Shown here in pieces: positions 25,618 through 34,014 of a DNA stretch of 64,000 nt. How positions within the stretch are numbered: position 1 is the stretch's first letter; the number at the start of each line of letters is the position of its first letter. The translations under genes and the position numbers were made by a program. The notes under the pieces are model-generated. The model did no database searches, was not told the origin of the DNA, and saw only the letters and a list, made by a program, of their open reading frames with translations. The DNA is from Geodermatophilus sabuli (GTDB lineage Bacteria > Actinomycetota > Actinomycetes > Mycobacteriales > Geodermatophilaceae), in assembly GCF_010686765.1 (NCBI RefSeq), contig NZ_JAAGWF010000022.1:62001-126000 (forward strand). Direction: 5' to 3'.

Positions 25618-26817
25618 TCAGCGCTTGAGCGCGTACTCCTTGAGCAGCCCCCGGCTGATGATCGTCTTCTGGATCTCGCTGGTGCCCTCACCGATGAGCA
25701 GGAACGGGGCCTCGCGCATGAGCCGCTCGATCTCATACTCCTTGGAGTAGCCGTACCCGCCGTGGATGCGGAACGACTGGGTGGTCACCTCGGCGCAGTA
25801 CTCGCTGGCCAGCAGCTTGGCCATACCGGCCTCGACGTCGTTGCGCTCACCGCGGTCCTTGAGCCGGGCCGCGTTGACCATCATCAGGTGAGCGGCCTCG
25901 ACCTTGGTCGCCATCTCGGCGAGCTGGAACGCGATGGCCTGGTGCTGGGCGATCGGCTTGCCGAAGGTCTCCCGCTGCTGGGCGTAGGCCACCGCCAGCT
26001 CGAAGGCCCGGATCGAGATGCCGCAGGCGCGGGCGGCGACGTTCACCCGGCCCACCTCGACGCCGTCCATCATCTGCGCGAAGCCGCGGCCGGGGACCCC
26101 GCCGAGGACGTCGTCGGCTGAGGCCCGGTAGCCGTCGAACACCAGCTCGGTGGTGTCGACGCCCTTGTAGCCCATCTTGTCGATCTTGCCGGGGATGGTG
26201 AGCCCGGGGAGGACCTCCCCGAAGCCGGCCGGCTTCTCCACCAGGAACGTGGTCAGGTTCTGGTGGGCCTTCTCCGCACCCTCGTCGGTGCGCACCAGCG
26301 CCGCCACCAGGGTCGAGCTCCCGCCGTTGGTCAGCCACATCTTCTGGCCGTCGATGACGTAGCCGCCGTCGGCCCGCTCGACGGCCTTGGTGCGGATGCC
26401 GGCGACGTCGGAGCCCAACCCCGGCTCGGACATCGAGAAGGCACCGCGCACCTCGCCGGTGGCCATGCGGGGCAGGTAGTACTCCTTCTGCTCCTGCGTG
26501 CCGTGCTGGCGCAGCATGTAGGCGACGATGAAGTGCGTGTTGATGACGCCGGAGACGCTCATCCAGCCGCGGGCGATCTCCTCGACGACGAGCGCGTAGG
26601 TCAGCAGCGACTCGCCGAGACCGCCGAACTCCTCGGGGATCATCAGCCCGAAGATGCCGAGCTCCTTGAGCCCGTCGACGATCTCCTGCGGGTAGACGTC
26701 GCCGTGCTCGAGCTCCTGGGCGTGCGGGATGATCTCCTTGTCGACGAAGCTCCTGACCGTCGACAGGATCTCCTGCTGGATGTCGGTCAGGTCGGCGGTC
26801 TGCGCCAGGCGGGTCAT
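25618..26817 (-). CDS. Acyl-CoA dehydrogenase
   Basis: The protein has 399 residues. It has the full ACAD fold: the N-terminal helical domain (IQQEILSTVRSFVDKEIIPHAQELEHGDVYP), the beta domain with FAD-binding signature (FSMSEPGLGSDVAGIRTKAV, then MWLTNGG), and the C-terminal domain with RETFGKPIAQHQAIAFQLAEMA and IHGGYGYSKEYEIERLMREAP. The catalytic base is expected at the E of LIGEGTSEIQK. It oxidises an acyl-CoA to 2-enoyl-CoA with electron-transfer flavoprotein; chain length is uncertain. A CitE-like lyase gene lies 1.3 kb away on the same strand, which may point to short-chain or dicarboxyl-CoA metabolism (inference). Confidence 0.95.
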   Translation of the reverse strand: MTRLAQTADLTDIQQEILSTVRSFVDKEIIPHAQELEHGDVYPQEIVDGLKELGIFGLMIPEEFGGLGESLLTYALVVEEIARGWMSVSGVINTHFIVAYMLRQHGTQEQKEYYLPRMATGEVRGAFSMSEPGLGSDVAGIRTKAVERADGGYVIDGQKMWLTNGGSSTLVAALVRTDEGAEKAHQNLTTFLVEKPAGFGEVLPGLTIPGKIDKMGYKGVDTTELVFDGYRASADDVLGGVPGRGFAQMMDGVEVGRVNVAARACGISIRAFELAVAYAQQRETFGKPIAQHQAIAFQLAEMATKVEAAHLMMVNAARLKDRGERNDVEAGMAKLLASEYCAEVTTQSFRIHGGYGYSKEYEIERLMREAPFLLIGEGTSEIQKTIISRGLLKEYALKR

Positions 26818-26918
26818 CGCGTCGCTCCTCCGGGGGCTCCGGTGTCCGGTTACCGGTGAGTATGGGCCCCGCCGCCGGGCTACCCGGTCCCCCGCCGGGG
26901 CGGGCTACCGTCGCGCCG

Positions 26919-27599
26919 GTGAGGTCCCGCCTGGCCGCCGCCGTCGCCGCCGCCGTCCTGCTGCTGGCCGGCTGCGGCAGCGACCCCGGGGACGGCGGGA
27001 CCGCCACCCCCACCGGTGACCCCTCCCCCGCCCAGGCCGAGCAGTCGGCCGCGGCCGCCGCGGACCCGGCGGCGGCCGACACTCCCGCGGCGGCGGCCCT
27101 CGCGGTCGCGCTGCGGGCCGCGGACGTGCCGGCGGGCTGGTCGGTGCAGGCCAACCCGGTGCCCGACGGCGACCTCTCCGACGACCCGAGCCTCGACGGC
27201 ATCTGCGGGGTCGCCTTCGCCTCCGACCAGCGCCGGACGGCGAAGTTCCCGGTCGTCGGACTGGACCCGGCCGGCGACGCGCTGCTCGCGTCGGAGGCGA
27301 TCGCCTACGACTCGGCCGAGGCCGGCGCGCTCGCCCTGACCGAGCTCCGCGACGCCTTCGAGTCCTGCCCGGCCGAGGACCGCACCATCGTCGACCCGCC
27401 CGTCGTCGAGGGACTGGCCGGCACCGTCGTCGCGGTGCGCGTCCAACTCGCAGACGGGGCCGTGCAGGACGTGATCGCCCAGGGGCGTGGCGCGGTGGTC
27501 AGCGTGCTGATCGCGGAGGATGCTGCGGCGGGCGCGACGGCCGCCCAGGGCATCGCCACCCGTCTGGTCGCGCTGCCCGGGCCGGCGATCGGCCTCTGA
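26919..27599 (+). CDS. Lipoprotein, unknown
   Basis: The protein has 226 residues. GTG 26919 gives a short signal with a lipobox (LLLAGC, cysteine near residue 20). An Ala/Pro/Thr-rich spacer is followed by a soluble domain of about 150 residues with two conserved-looking cysteines (GICGVAF and FESCPAEDR). The layout resembles PknH-type extracellular sensor domains and other actinobacterial lipoproteins, but I cannot assign it. It is followed 20 nt later by the DUF4190 gene on the same strand. Confidence 0.75.
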   Translation: MRSRLAAAVAAAVLLLAGCGSDPGDGGTATPTGDPSPAQAEQSAAAAADPAAADTPAAAALAVALRAADVPAGWSVQANPVPDGDLSDDPSLDGICGVAFASDQRRTAKFPVVGLDPAGDALLASEAIAYDSAEAGALALTELRDAFESCPAEDRTIVDPPVVEGLAGTVVAVRVQLADGAVQDVIAQGRGAVVSVLIAEDAAAGATAAQGIATRLVALPGPAIGL

Positions 27600-27619
27600 C
27601 CCCGCCCGAGAGGACCCAG

Positions 27620-28057
27620 ATGACCAGCGACGACGGCCTGTACCGGGGCGACGCCGCCAGCCCACCGCCGCCGCAGTACGCACCGGTCGGCCCCGCGCCC
27701 GGCTACGCGCCACCTGCGGGCTGGGGCCCGCCACCTGGCTGGGGCCCGCCCCCCGGCTACGGCCCGCCCCCCGGCTACGGCCCGCCACCGGGCTCTCCGC
27801 TGCCCGGGTACGGCTACCAGCGGCCGACCAACACCCTGGCCATCCTCGCCCTGGTGATGGCGTTCGTCTTTGCCCCGGCCGGGCTGGTCCTCGGGATCGT
27901 CGCGCGGCGGCAGATCCGGGAGACCGGTGAGGAGGGCGACGGCCTGGCGCTGACCGGGATCATCGTCGGCGGCATCGTGTGCGGATTCGTCGTCCTCGCC
28001 ATCGTGGGCTGGTTCGTCGCCGTGGCGTCGCTGGCCGGCGCCTCGTTCGGCCCCTGA
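27620..28057 (+). CDS. DUF4190 membrane protein with Gly-Pro-Tyr tail
   Basis: The protein has 145 residues from ATG 27620. The N-terminal 70 residues are a Pro/Gly/Tyr repeat (units like GPPPGYGPPPGW). The C-terminal DUF4190 domain has two membrane helices (NTLAILALVMAFVFAPAGLVLGIVARRQIRETGEEGDGLALTGIIVGGIV). Such proteins are common in actinobacteria, often near lipoproteins, and have no known function. The helices are separated by a short charged loop. The following hairpin (28061-28086) ends the unit. Confidence 0.85.
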   Translation: MTSDDGLYRGDAASPPPPQYAPVGPAPGYAPPAGWGPPPGWGPPPGYGPPPGYGPPPGSPLPGYGYQRPTNTLAILALVMAFVFAPAGLVLGIVARRQIRETGEEGDGLALTGIIVGGIVCGFVVLAIVGWFVAVASLAGASFGP

Positions 28058-28060
28058 ACG

Positions 28061-28086
28061 GGACCCCCTGCACGGGAAGGGGGTCC
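28061..28086. terminator. Hairpin between convergent genes
   Basis: Arms GGACCCCCT (28061-28069) and AGGGGGTCC (28078-28086) pair perfectly around an 8-nt loop. It sits 4 nt after one stop and 3 nt before the stop of the convergent CitE-like gene, so it can terminate both. Confidence 0.75.
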
Positions 28087-28088
28087 TC

Positions 28089-29039
28089 CTACTCGGGCGG
28101 GGTGAACGAGGACGTCCGGGACATCCCGGCGGCTCGGCCCTTGCCCGCGATGACCAGGGCCATCTTGCGGCTGGCCTCGTCGATCATCTCGTCGCCGAGC
28201 ATCGCCGACCCCTTGGCGCCGCCGGCTTCCGACGTGGCCCACTCGTAGGCGTCGAGGATCAGCTCGGCGTGGTCGTAGTCGGCCTGGGACGGTGCGTAGA
28301 TCTCGTTGGCCGCGTCGATCTGGCCCGGGTGCAGCACCCACTTGCCGTCGAACCCGAGCATCGCCGAGCGCCGGGCCACCTCCTCGAACGCCGGCACGTC
28401 ACGGACCTGGAGGAACGGGCCGTCGATGGCCTGCACGCCACAGGCCCGGGCGGCCATGAGGATCTGCATGAGGATGTAGTGGTACGGGTCGCCCGGGTAG
28501 TCCGGGTGCAGCGCCCCGACCACCAGGGACTTCATGTTGATGCTGGCCATGAAGTCGGCCGGGCCGTAGATGATCGTCTCGATGCGGGGGCTGGCGGCGG
28601 CGATCTGGTTGACGTTGATCAGCCCCCGCGCCGTCTCGATCTGCGCCTCGATGCCGATCCGGCCCACCTCCAGGCCGTTGGCCTTCTCGACCTGGGTGAG
28701 CAGCAGGTCCAGCGCCTGCACCTGGCCGGCGTCGACGACCTTCGGCAGCATCAGGCAGTCGAGTTCCGCGCCGGCGCCGCCGACGACCTCGATCACGTCG
28801 GTGAAGGTCCACTCCGTCGTCCAGTCGTTCACCCGGACCGTGCGGATCTTCTCGCCCCAGCCGCCCTCGTTCAGCGCCGCGACGATGTTCTTGCGCGCAC
28901 CGGGTTTGGCCAGCGGCGCGCAGGCGTCCTCGAGATCGAGGAACACCTGGTCGGCCGGCAGCCCCTTGGCCTTCTCCAGGAACCGGGGGTTGCTGCCCGG
29001 GACGGCGAGGTTCGAACGGCGGGATCGGAGCTCGGCCAC
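28089..29039 (-). CDS. CitE-like HpcH/HpaI-family lyase
   Basis: The protein has 316 residues from GTG 29039. It follows the citrate-lyase beta / malyl-CoA lyase pattern: RSNLAVPGSNPRFLEKAKGLPADQVFLDLEDACAPLAKPGAR, then IRTVRVNDWTTEWTFTDVIEVVG, LDCLMLPKVVDAGQV, IGIEAQIETARGLINVNQIAAAS, YGPADFMASI, and FDGKWVLHPGQIDAANEIYAP. The Glu/Asp of LDLEDA and the Glu of IEAQIETA are the expected Mg-binding residues. It probably splits or joins a 3-hydroxyacyl-CoA such as malyl- or citramalyl-CoA; the exact substrate is not shown. Confidence 0.88.
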   Translation of the reverse strand: MAELRSRRSNLAVPGSNPRFLEKAKGLPADQVFLDLEDACAPLAKPGARKNIVAALNEGGWGEKIRTVRVNDWTTEWTFTDVIEVVGGAGAELDCLMLPKVVDAGQVQALDLLLTQVEKANGLEVGRIGIEAQIETARGLINVNQIAAASPRIETIIYGPADFMASINMKSLVVGALHPDYPGDPYHYILMQILMAARACGVQAIDGPFLQVRDVPAFEEVARRSAMLGFDGKWVLHPGQIDAANEIYAPSQADYDHAELILDAYEWATSEAGGAKGSAMLGDEMIDEASRKMALVIAGKGRAAGMSRTSSFTPPE

Positions 29040-29092
29040 GCCCGGAGCGTAGCCACGACGGCCATCGTGGCCACGATGGCCGGGATCGGACC

Positions 29093-29986
29093 TCAGGTCG
29101 CGGGCTCGACCAGGGTGGACGGGCGGCTGGCCCGCACCACCAGCGCGACGCCGGCCACCACCAGGGCCACCCCGGGCAGGGCCAGCAGGGGCGGCACCTG
29201 CTGGAGGAAGACCAGCGCGAACAGCAGCGCGCCGGGGACCTCCAGCAGCACCACCAGGCTCACCACGGTCGGGCCGACCGAGGACAGCACCAGGTTGAGC
29301 AAGGTGTGCCCCAGCAGCTGGGCGCAGACGGTGATCGCCGCGATCAGCAGCCAGTCGCGGCCGCTGAACCCGCCCAGCGGGGCGTCCACGACGGCGGCCG
29401 AGACGGCGATCGCCACCGCGCAGACCGAGTAGCACACCACCGCGTAGGCCGACGTGGACAGCCGCTGCCGGGCCCGCGCGCCGGCCAGCACGTACCCACC
29501 GGCACAGATCGCGCCCAGCAGCGCCAGACCGTCACCGGCCAGGGCCTCGAGGCTGACCCGGACGTCGACGCCGGCGATGAGGCCGACGCCGAGCACCGCG
29601 AGCACCAGGCCCCACCAGATCGCCGCGGGCAGCCGCACCCCGCTGAGGCGGGCGGCCAGCGCGGTCCAGACGGGGGTGGTCGTCACCAGGGCCGTCGAGG
29701 CGGCGACGGTCGTCATCGACAGGCTGGGCAGCCAGGCGGCGAAGTGCGCGGCGAGGAAGAGCCCGGCGAGGACCGAGCTGCGCAGGTCGCGCAGCCGCAG
29801 CCCGGCCAGCGTCGAGCGCTCCCGGAGGAGCAGGACCGGCAGCAGGACGGCGGCGCCGCCGACGTTGCGCCAGAAGGCCAGCGCCAGCATCGGTGCGGTG
29901 ACCAGGGTGGTCAGCGGCGCCGAGAGCGAGATGCCGACGACCGCCAGCGCCATGATGGCGACGTCCCGCCCCCCGGGCCGGTGCAC
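29093..29986 (-). CDS. EamA-family (DMT) transporter
   Basis: The protein has 297 residues with GTG 29986, which keeps the first helix intact (AIMALAVVGISLSAPLTTL). There are ten hydrophobic segments in two EamA repeats. Family motifs include FWRNVGGAAVLLPVLLLRER, AHFAAWLPSLSMTTVAASTALVTTTPVWTALAARL in repeat 1, and LGHTLLNLVLSSVGPTVVSLVVLLEVPGALLFALVFLQQVPPLLALPGVALVVAG in repeat 2. Members export metabolites or amino acids; the cargo is unknown. It is a single gene between the CitE-like and PhzF genes. Confidence 0.9.
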   Translation of the reverse strand: MHRPGGRDVAIMALAVVGISLSAPLTTLVTAPMLALAFWRNVGGAAVLLPVLLLRERSTLAGLRLRDLRSSVLAGLFLAAHFAAWLPSLSMTTVAASTALVTTTPVWTALAARLSGVRLPAAIWWGLVLAVLGVGLIAGVDVRVSLEALAGDGLALLGAICAGGYVLAGARARQRLSTSAYAVVCYSVCAVAIAVSAAVVDAPLGGFSGRDWLLIAAITVCAQLLGHTLLNLVLSSVGPTVVSLVVLLEVPGALLFALVFLQQVPPLLALPGVALVVAGVALVVRASRPSTLVEPAT

Positions 29987-30096
29987 CGCCCACGCCCCCG
30001 CCCCGGCCCCTTCCAGAGGCTCACGCCGAGCGGAGCGTGCAGGAGGAGCCACTCCTCCCCGCCCCTCGCACCCTCGGGCCCGGCCCCGGGAGTGGG

Positions 30097-30119
30097 CCTG
30101 AGAGGGGTCCTCTCTCAGG
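30097..30119 (-). terminator. Hairpin at the end of the PhzF gene
   Basis: Arms CCTGAGAG (30097-30104) and CTCTCAGG (30112-30119) surround a 7-nt loop. The right arm overlaps the stop codon of the minus-strand PhzF gene. The position fits a terminator, although the stem is short. Confidence 0.5.
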
Positions 30120-31017
30120 AGGGCACCCGGATGCGGCCGCGGGCGATGGGCACGACGGCACCGTGCGTGGTCGCCCCGACCGCGCGGCCACCCGAGGCGG
30201 TGACCGTGCACGAGAGCACCGACGGCCGACCCAGCCGCTCGCCCTGGCGGACCACGTAGGACGACGTCCCGTCGCCGGCGACCAGCCCGGCGGCCGCCAG
30301 CCACACGCCGGTGCCCAGGGCGGCCGAGCCGGTGGCCGGGTCCTCGCCCCACTGCAGGTCGGCGGCGAACACCCGGGCGTAGGCGGTCGCGCCGTCCCAC
30401 GACAGGACCGAGACCCCCTCCCCCACGCCCAGCTCGCCCAGCAGCGCGGGGTCCGGCCGGGCCGCGTCGACCACCTCGGGCCGGACGGCGAGGAAGGTGA
30501 ACGGCAGCCCGCAACCGGCCACGTGCGCCGGGACGCCGACCGCGTCGGCGGCCGACAGGCCCATCGCGCGCGCCAGCACCGCGGGGTCGGGACCGTCCTC
30601 GAGGGTCGGCGTCCCGCCCGACAGCGTCGCTCCCTCGTCGTCCACCACCAGGTCGAGGACGCCGACCCCGCACTCCTGCCGCAGCCGGCCCGCGGGCAGC
30701 CGGCCGGTGCGGACCAGCGTGTGCGCGGCGCCGACGCTCGGGTGACCGGCGAAGGGCAGCTCGGCGTAGGGCGTGAAGATCCGCACCCGGTAGTCGGCCG
30801 CCGGACCGCCGGCCGGGCCGGGGTGACCGTCACGCCCTGCCCGTGGCGCGCACAGGAACGAGGTCTCCGACAGGTGGAACTCGTCGGCCAGCGCCTGGCA
30901 CTGCTCGGTGCTCAGGTCGTCGGCGTCGAAGACCACCGCCAGCGGGTTGCCCGCGAAGGCACGCGGGGCGAAGACGTCGACGACCTCGTAGTCGAGCTCT
31001 GCTCCGGGGGACGACAC
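30115..31017 (-). CDS. PhzF-family isomerase
   Basis: The protein has 300 residues from GTG 31017. It follows the PhzF/diaminopimelate-epimerase-like fold: VVDVFAPRAFAGNPLAVVFDADDLS, CQALADEFHLSETSFL, YRVRIFTPYAELPFAGHPSVGAAHTL, and QWGEDPATGSAALGTGVWLA. The conserved catalytic Glu is in HLSETSF, and the PATGSA motif is clear. Family members isomerise small hydroxy-acids, and many have unknown substrates. Here the gene stands alone. It is divergent from the MgtE-N/CBS gene. Confidence 0.88.
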   Translation of the reverse strand: MSSPGAELDYEVVDVFAPRAFAGNPLAVVFDADDLSTEQCQALADEFHLSETSFLCAPRAGRDGHPGPAGGPAADYRVRIFTPYAELPFAGHPSVGAAHTLVRTGRLPAGRLRQECGVGVLDLVVDDEGATLSGGTPTLEDGPDPAVLARAMGLSAADAVGVPAHVAGCGLPFTFLAVRPEVVDAARPDPALLGELGVGEGVSVLSWDGATAYARVFAADLQWGEDPATGSAALGTGVWLAAAGLVAGDGTSSYVVRQGERLGRPSVLSCTVTASGGRAVGATTHGAVVPIARGRIRVPS

Positions 31018-31042
31018 ATCGGCGACGGTAGCCTCAGGACCC

Positions 31043-31120
31043 GTGACCGAGCTCGCGAGGTCACGCAGGGAGACAGCACCCCGGTCACGGGGCCGACGAG
31101 CTCGCGAGGAGGACCCGTGA
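31043..31120 (+). other. 26-codon leader frame before MgtE-N/CBS gene
   Basis: GTG 31043 opens a frame of 26 codons ending TGA 31118-31120, overlapping the GTG start of the next gene. The peptide begins VTELARSRRE and is very Arg-rich. It could be a translational coupling leader, as known for other Mg-related genes, or a chance frame. It contains two copies of GAGCTCGCGAG near 31047 and 31098. Confidence 0.3.
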
Positions 31121-32355
31121 CCACGGTGACCAGGGCGTACGTCTCGCGGCTCGCCGGGCTGACCGTCTTCGACCCCAACGGTGACCGCGTCGGCAAGGTC
31201 CGCGACGTGGTCGTGGCGCTGCGGGTGGGGTCGGCCGCGCCGCGGGTCCTGGGCCTGGTCGTCGAGGTGGTCGCCCGCCGCCGGATCTTCGTGCCGATGG
31301 GCCGGATCACCGCACTGGACCCCGGTGCGGTGGTCCTCGGGTCCGGCACGCTGAACCTGAAACGGTTCGAGCAGCGGGCCGGCGAGACGCTGGTCCTCGG
31401 CGAGCTGCTGGACCGGTCGGTGCAGATCGCCGAGTCCGGCCGCCCGGCGCACGTGGTGGACGCCGGCATGGAGCAGCTCCGCACCGGCGACTGGGTGCTG
31501 TCCCGGCTGGCGGTGCAGGAGCCCGGCCGGATCGGCCGCCGGGGCCAGCTGCACCAGCTGGCGTGGGACGAGGTGCAGGGCCTGGCGCTGCCGCAGACCG
31601 GGCAGGGCGCCGAGACGCTGATCGCCACCTACCGGGAGCTCAACGCGGCCGACATGGCGCACGCGTTGCAGGAGCTGCCGATCAAACGCCGCCACGAGGT
31701 GGCCGAGGCGATGGACGACGAGCGCCTGGCCGACGTGCTCGGCGAGCTCCCCGAGGCCGACCAGATCGTCATCCTGGGCACGCTGACCGAGCACCGGGCC
31801 GCCGACGTGCTGGAGGTGATGGACCCCGACGACGCCGCCGACCTGCTCGCCGAGCTGTCCAACGTCGACCGCAACCGGCTGCTCGAGCTCATGGAGCCCG
31901 ACGAGGCCGAGCCGGTGCGCCAGCTGCTGCAGTACTCCGAGGACACCGCCGGCGGGATCATGACCAGCGAGCCGGTCATCCTCACCCCCGACGCGACGAT
32001 CGCCGAGGCCCTGGCCCGGGTGCGTGACCCGGAGCTGACGCCGGCGCTGGCCAGCCAGGTGTACGTCTGCCGGCCGCCGTCGGCGACGCCCACCGGCCGC
32101 TACCTGGGGCTGGCGCACATCCAGCGGCTGCTCCGCGAGCCGCCGTCCACCCTGGTCAGCGGGTCGCTGGACGACATGGAGCCGCTGCGGCCGGAGGCGC
32201 CGCTGGCCGAGGTGACCCGCTACTTCGCGACCTACAACCTGGTGGCCGCGCCGGTCGTCGACGCCCAGGGCCGGCTCGTGGGAGCGGTCAGCGTCGACGA
32301 CGTCCTCGACCACCTGCTGCCCGACGACTGGCGCGAGCGGGCCCGTCGTGGTTGA
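31117..32355 (+). CDS. MgtE N-domain / CBS protein without channel domain
   Basis: The protein has 412 residues from GTG 31117, behind GCGAGGAGGA. It begins with a PRC-barrel-like part (YVSRLAGLTVFDPNGDRVGKVRDVVV). Then comes the MgtE intracellular N domain with helical repeats (RYREL-type, HALQELPIKRRHEVAEAMDDERLADVLGELPEADQI...LEVMDPDDAADLLAEL) and a CBS pair (TAGGIMTSEPVILTPDATIAEALARVRD ... LVAAPVVDAQGRLVGAVSVDDVLDHLL). The transmembrane magnesium channel is absent, so it is not MgtE itself. It is probably a Mg-sensing or adapter protein coupled to the next DUF1003 protein. Confidence 0.9.
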   Translation: MTTVTRAYVSRLAGLTVFDPNGDRVGKVRDVVVALRVGSAAPRVLGLVVEVVARRRIFVPMGRITALDPGAVVLGSGTLNLKRFEQRAGETLVLGELLDRSVQIAESGRPAHVVDAGMEQLRTGDWVLSRLAVQEPGRIGRRGQLHQLAWDEVQGLALPQTGQGAETLIATYRELNAADMAHALQELPIKRRHEVAEAMDDERLADVLGELPEADQIVILGTLTEHRAADVLEVMDPDDAADLLAELSNVDRNRLLELMEPDEAEPVRQLLQYSEDTAGGIMTSEPVILTPDATIAEALARVRDPELTPALASQVYVCRPPSATPTGRYLGLAHIQRLLREPPSTLVSGSLDDMEPLRPEAPLAEVTRYFATYNLVAAPVVDAQGRLVGAVSVDDVLDHLLPDDWRERARRG

Positions 32356-32863
32356 GGGCCGCCGTCTCGACGTCCCGCGCGGGGCACGCGGCTTCGGCAG
32401 CGTCCTGCGGCTGGACCCCGACGCGATCGGCCGCTTCGCCGAGGGCATCGCCCGGTTCCTCGGCACCGGCCGGTTCCTCGCCGTCCAGACGATCATCGTC
32501 ATCGTCTGGATCGCCCTGAACGTCTTCGCGGTGCAGCTGCGCTGGGACCCCTATCCGTTCATCCTGCTCAACCTGGCCTTCTCCACGCAGGCGGCCTACG
32601 CCGCGCCACTGATCCTCCTGGCGCAGAACCGGCAGGCCGACCGCGACCGCGTGCAGTCCGAGGAGGACCGTGCCCGCGCGGCCTCCACCCGCGCCGACAC
32701 CGAGTACCTGGCCCGCGAGCTGGCCGCACTGCGGGTCGCGATCGGCGAGCTGGCCACCCGGGACTTCATCCGCGGCGAGCTCAGCCGTCTGTCCGACGAC
32801 GGCGGCGAGGACGGCGAGCGGCGGGAGAAGAAGTCGAAGAAGAAGCGCGACCCCGTCAGCTGA
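32348..32863 (+). CDS. DUF1003 membrane protein
   Basis: The protein has 171 residues from GTG 32348, overlapping the previous gene by 8 nt. Two membrane helices (about 42-60 and 68-90; TIIVIVWIALNVFAV and PYPFILLNLAFSTQAAYAAPLILLAQNRQ) are typical of DUF1003. A charged C-terminal coiled coil follows, ending in a Lys-rich tail. DUF1003 proteins are common beside MgtE-N/CBS genes in actinobacteria, and the two probably form one complex. Function is unknown. Confidence 0.88.
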   Translation: MVEGRRLDVPRGARGFGSVLRLDPDAIGRFAEGIARFLGTGRFLAVQTIIVIVWIALNVFAVQLRWDPYPFILLNLAFSTQAAYAAPLILLAQNRQADRDRVQSEEDRARAASTRADTEYLARELAALRVAIGELATRDFIRGELSRLSDDGGEDGERREKKSKKKRDPVS

Positions 32864-33467
32864 GGACCGCGCGCAGCACGTCCAGCCCGGAGCCGGCCAG
32901 CCAGGTGGCCGGGGCGAGGCAGACGAGCGCCCACAGCCGCGTCCGGCCGTGCCGAGGGAGCACCACGACCACGACCGCGGCGACCAGCACGTCGGCGACC
33001 GCCTGCACGGGGTGGGCACCCGGGCCTGGGAGCACCGCGCCGCCGGCCAGCACGATCCCCGCCGCGCCGGCCAGCAGGCCCCCGGGGAGCGGGCCGGCCC
33101 GCCGGGTCGCCCACTGGGCCGCCGCACCCACCGCCGGGACCGCGGTGACCGACAGCAGCAGCCAGGCGCCGAGCAGCCGGTTCCAGCCGAACCCGAGGAC
33201 GAGGGCGGCCCACGCGTAGTAGGCGACGCTCATCGCGGCGAAGAACACGGCAGCGCGGACCGCGGCCGCGCGCGGGGTGGCTGCCGCGCGCCCGATCACC
33301 GCCACCGCGAGGACCCAGCTGGCCGGGTAGGAGCCCAGGTCGGCGGCCCAGGCCAGGCTCGACTCGTCGGCCGCCTTGGCAACGCTCCCGGCGAGCAACC
33401 CCAGGACGGCGAGCAGCGGCAGCACCGTCGCCGTCCGCCGCCCCGCCGGCGCCGAGGTGACCGTCAT
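32856..33467 (-). CDS. Multi-helix membrane protein (DUF6518-like)
   Basis: The protein has 203 residues with six to seven predicted helices and almost no soluble part. Segments include LPLLAVLGLLAGSVAKA, AAVFFAAMSVAYYAWAALVLGFG, LLGAWLLLSVTAVP and LLAGAAGIVLAGGAV. It resembles small DUF6518-type proteins of actinobacteria; I am not certain of the family. The stop is convergent with DUF1003 (8-nt overlap), and the start overlaps the acetyltransferase stop by 4 nt. Confidence 0.75.
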   Translation of the reverse strand: MTVTSAPAGRRTATVLPLLAVLGLLAGSVAKAADESSLAWAADLGSYPASWVLAVAVIGRAAATPRAAAVRAAVFFAAMSVAYYAWAALVLGFGWNRLLGAWLLLSVTAVPAVGAAAQWATRRAGPLPGGLLAGAAGIVLAGGAVLPGPGAHPVQAVADVLVAAVVVVVLPRHGRTRLWALVCLAPATWLAGSGLDVLRAVLS

Positions 33468-33970
33468 CCGGAGCCCTCGAGCGGTTTGCCCAGGTGTACC
33501 AGCTGCACGGAGTCGCCGAGCCAGGACCGGCGCTCCTCGACGTAGCCCAGGCGCCGGTACAGCGCCAGGTTCTCCTCGCTGTCGGCCCCGGTGAACAGCG
33601 TCGCCCGCCGGGCCACCGGTGCGGCCGCGGACTCGAGCGCGGTCAGCAGCGCGGTGCCGATGCCGCGCCCCTGGCAGTCCGGTGCCACGGTCAGCCGGCC
33701 GATCGCGACGACCCCGTCGGACACCCTGCCACGCACCGAGCCGACGATGCGGGCACCGCGGACGGCGACCAGCGCCAGCACCTGCCCCAGCTCCGCCGTC
33801 AGGTCGTCGAGGTCCTGGACCAGCGGCGGCAGGTCGAGGTCGCGGTACCGGCGCGCCTCGGGGACGTAGGCGGCCCGCTGCAGGGTGAGGACCTCGCCGG
33901 CGTCCTCCGGCGTGGCACGGCGCAGCACGACCCCGGCGGGCAGGGGGTGGACGGCCGGGTCGTCGGTCAC
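33464..33970 (-). CDS. GNAT N-acetyltransferase
   Basis: The protein has 168 residues from GTG 33970, behind GGAGT. The acetyl-CoA binding core is clear: RLTVAPDCQGRGIGTALLTALE, then the end motif YRRLGYVEERRSW. N-terminal motifs VLRRATPEDAGEVLTLQRAAYV also fit. The acceptor substrate is unknown. It is co-translated with the membrane protein downstream (ATGA). Confidence 0.92.
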   Translation of the reverse strand: MTDDPAVHPLPAGVVLRRATPEDAGEVLTLQRAAYVPEARRYRDLDLPPLVQDLDDLTAELGQVLALVAVRGARIVGSVRGRVSDGVVAIGRLTVAPDCQGRGIGTALLTALESAAAPVARRATLFTGADSEENLALYRRLGYVEERRSWLGDSVQLVHLGKPLEGSG

Positions 33971-34014
33971 GGGACTCCTCTCCGGGCGCTGGGACGGCCC
34001 GGGCACCGTATGCC

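Noticed and set aside
31117-32355. Full-length MgtE magnesium channel
   Set aside because: The membrane channel domain is absent; only PRC-like, MgtE-N and CBS parts are present.
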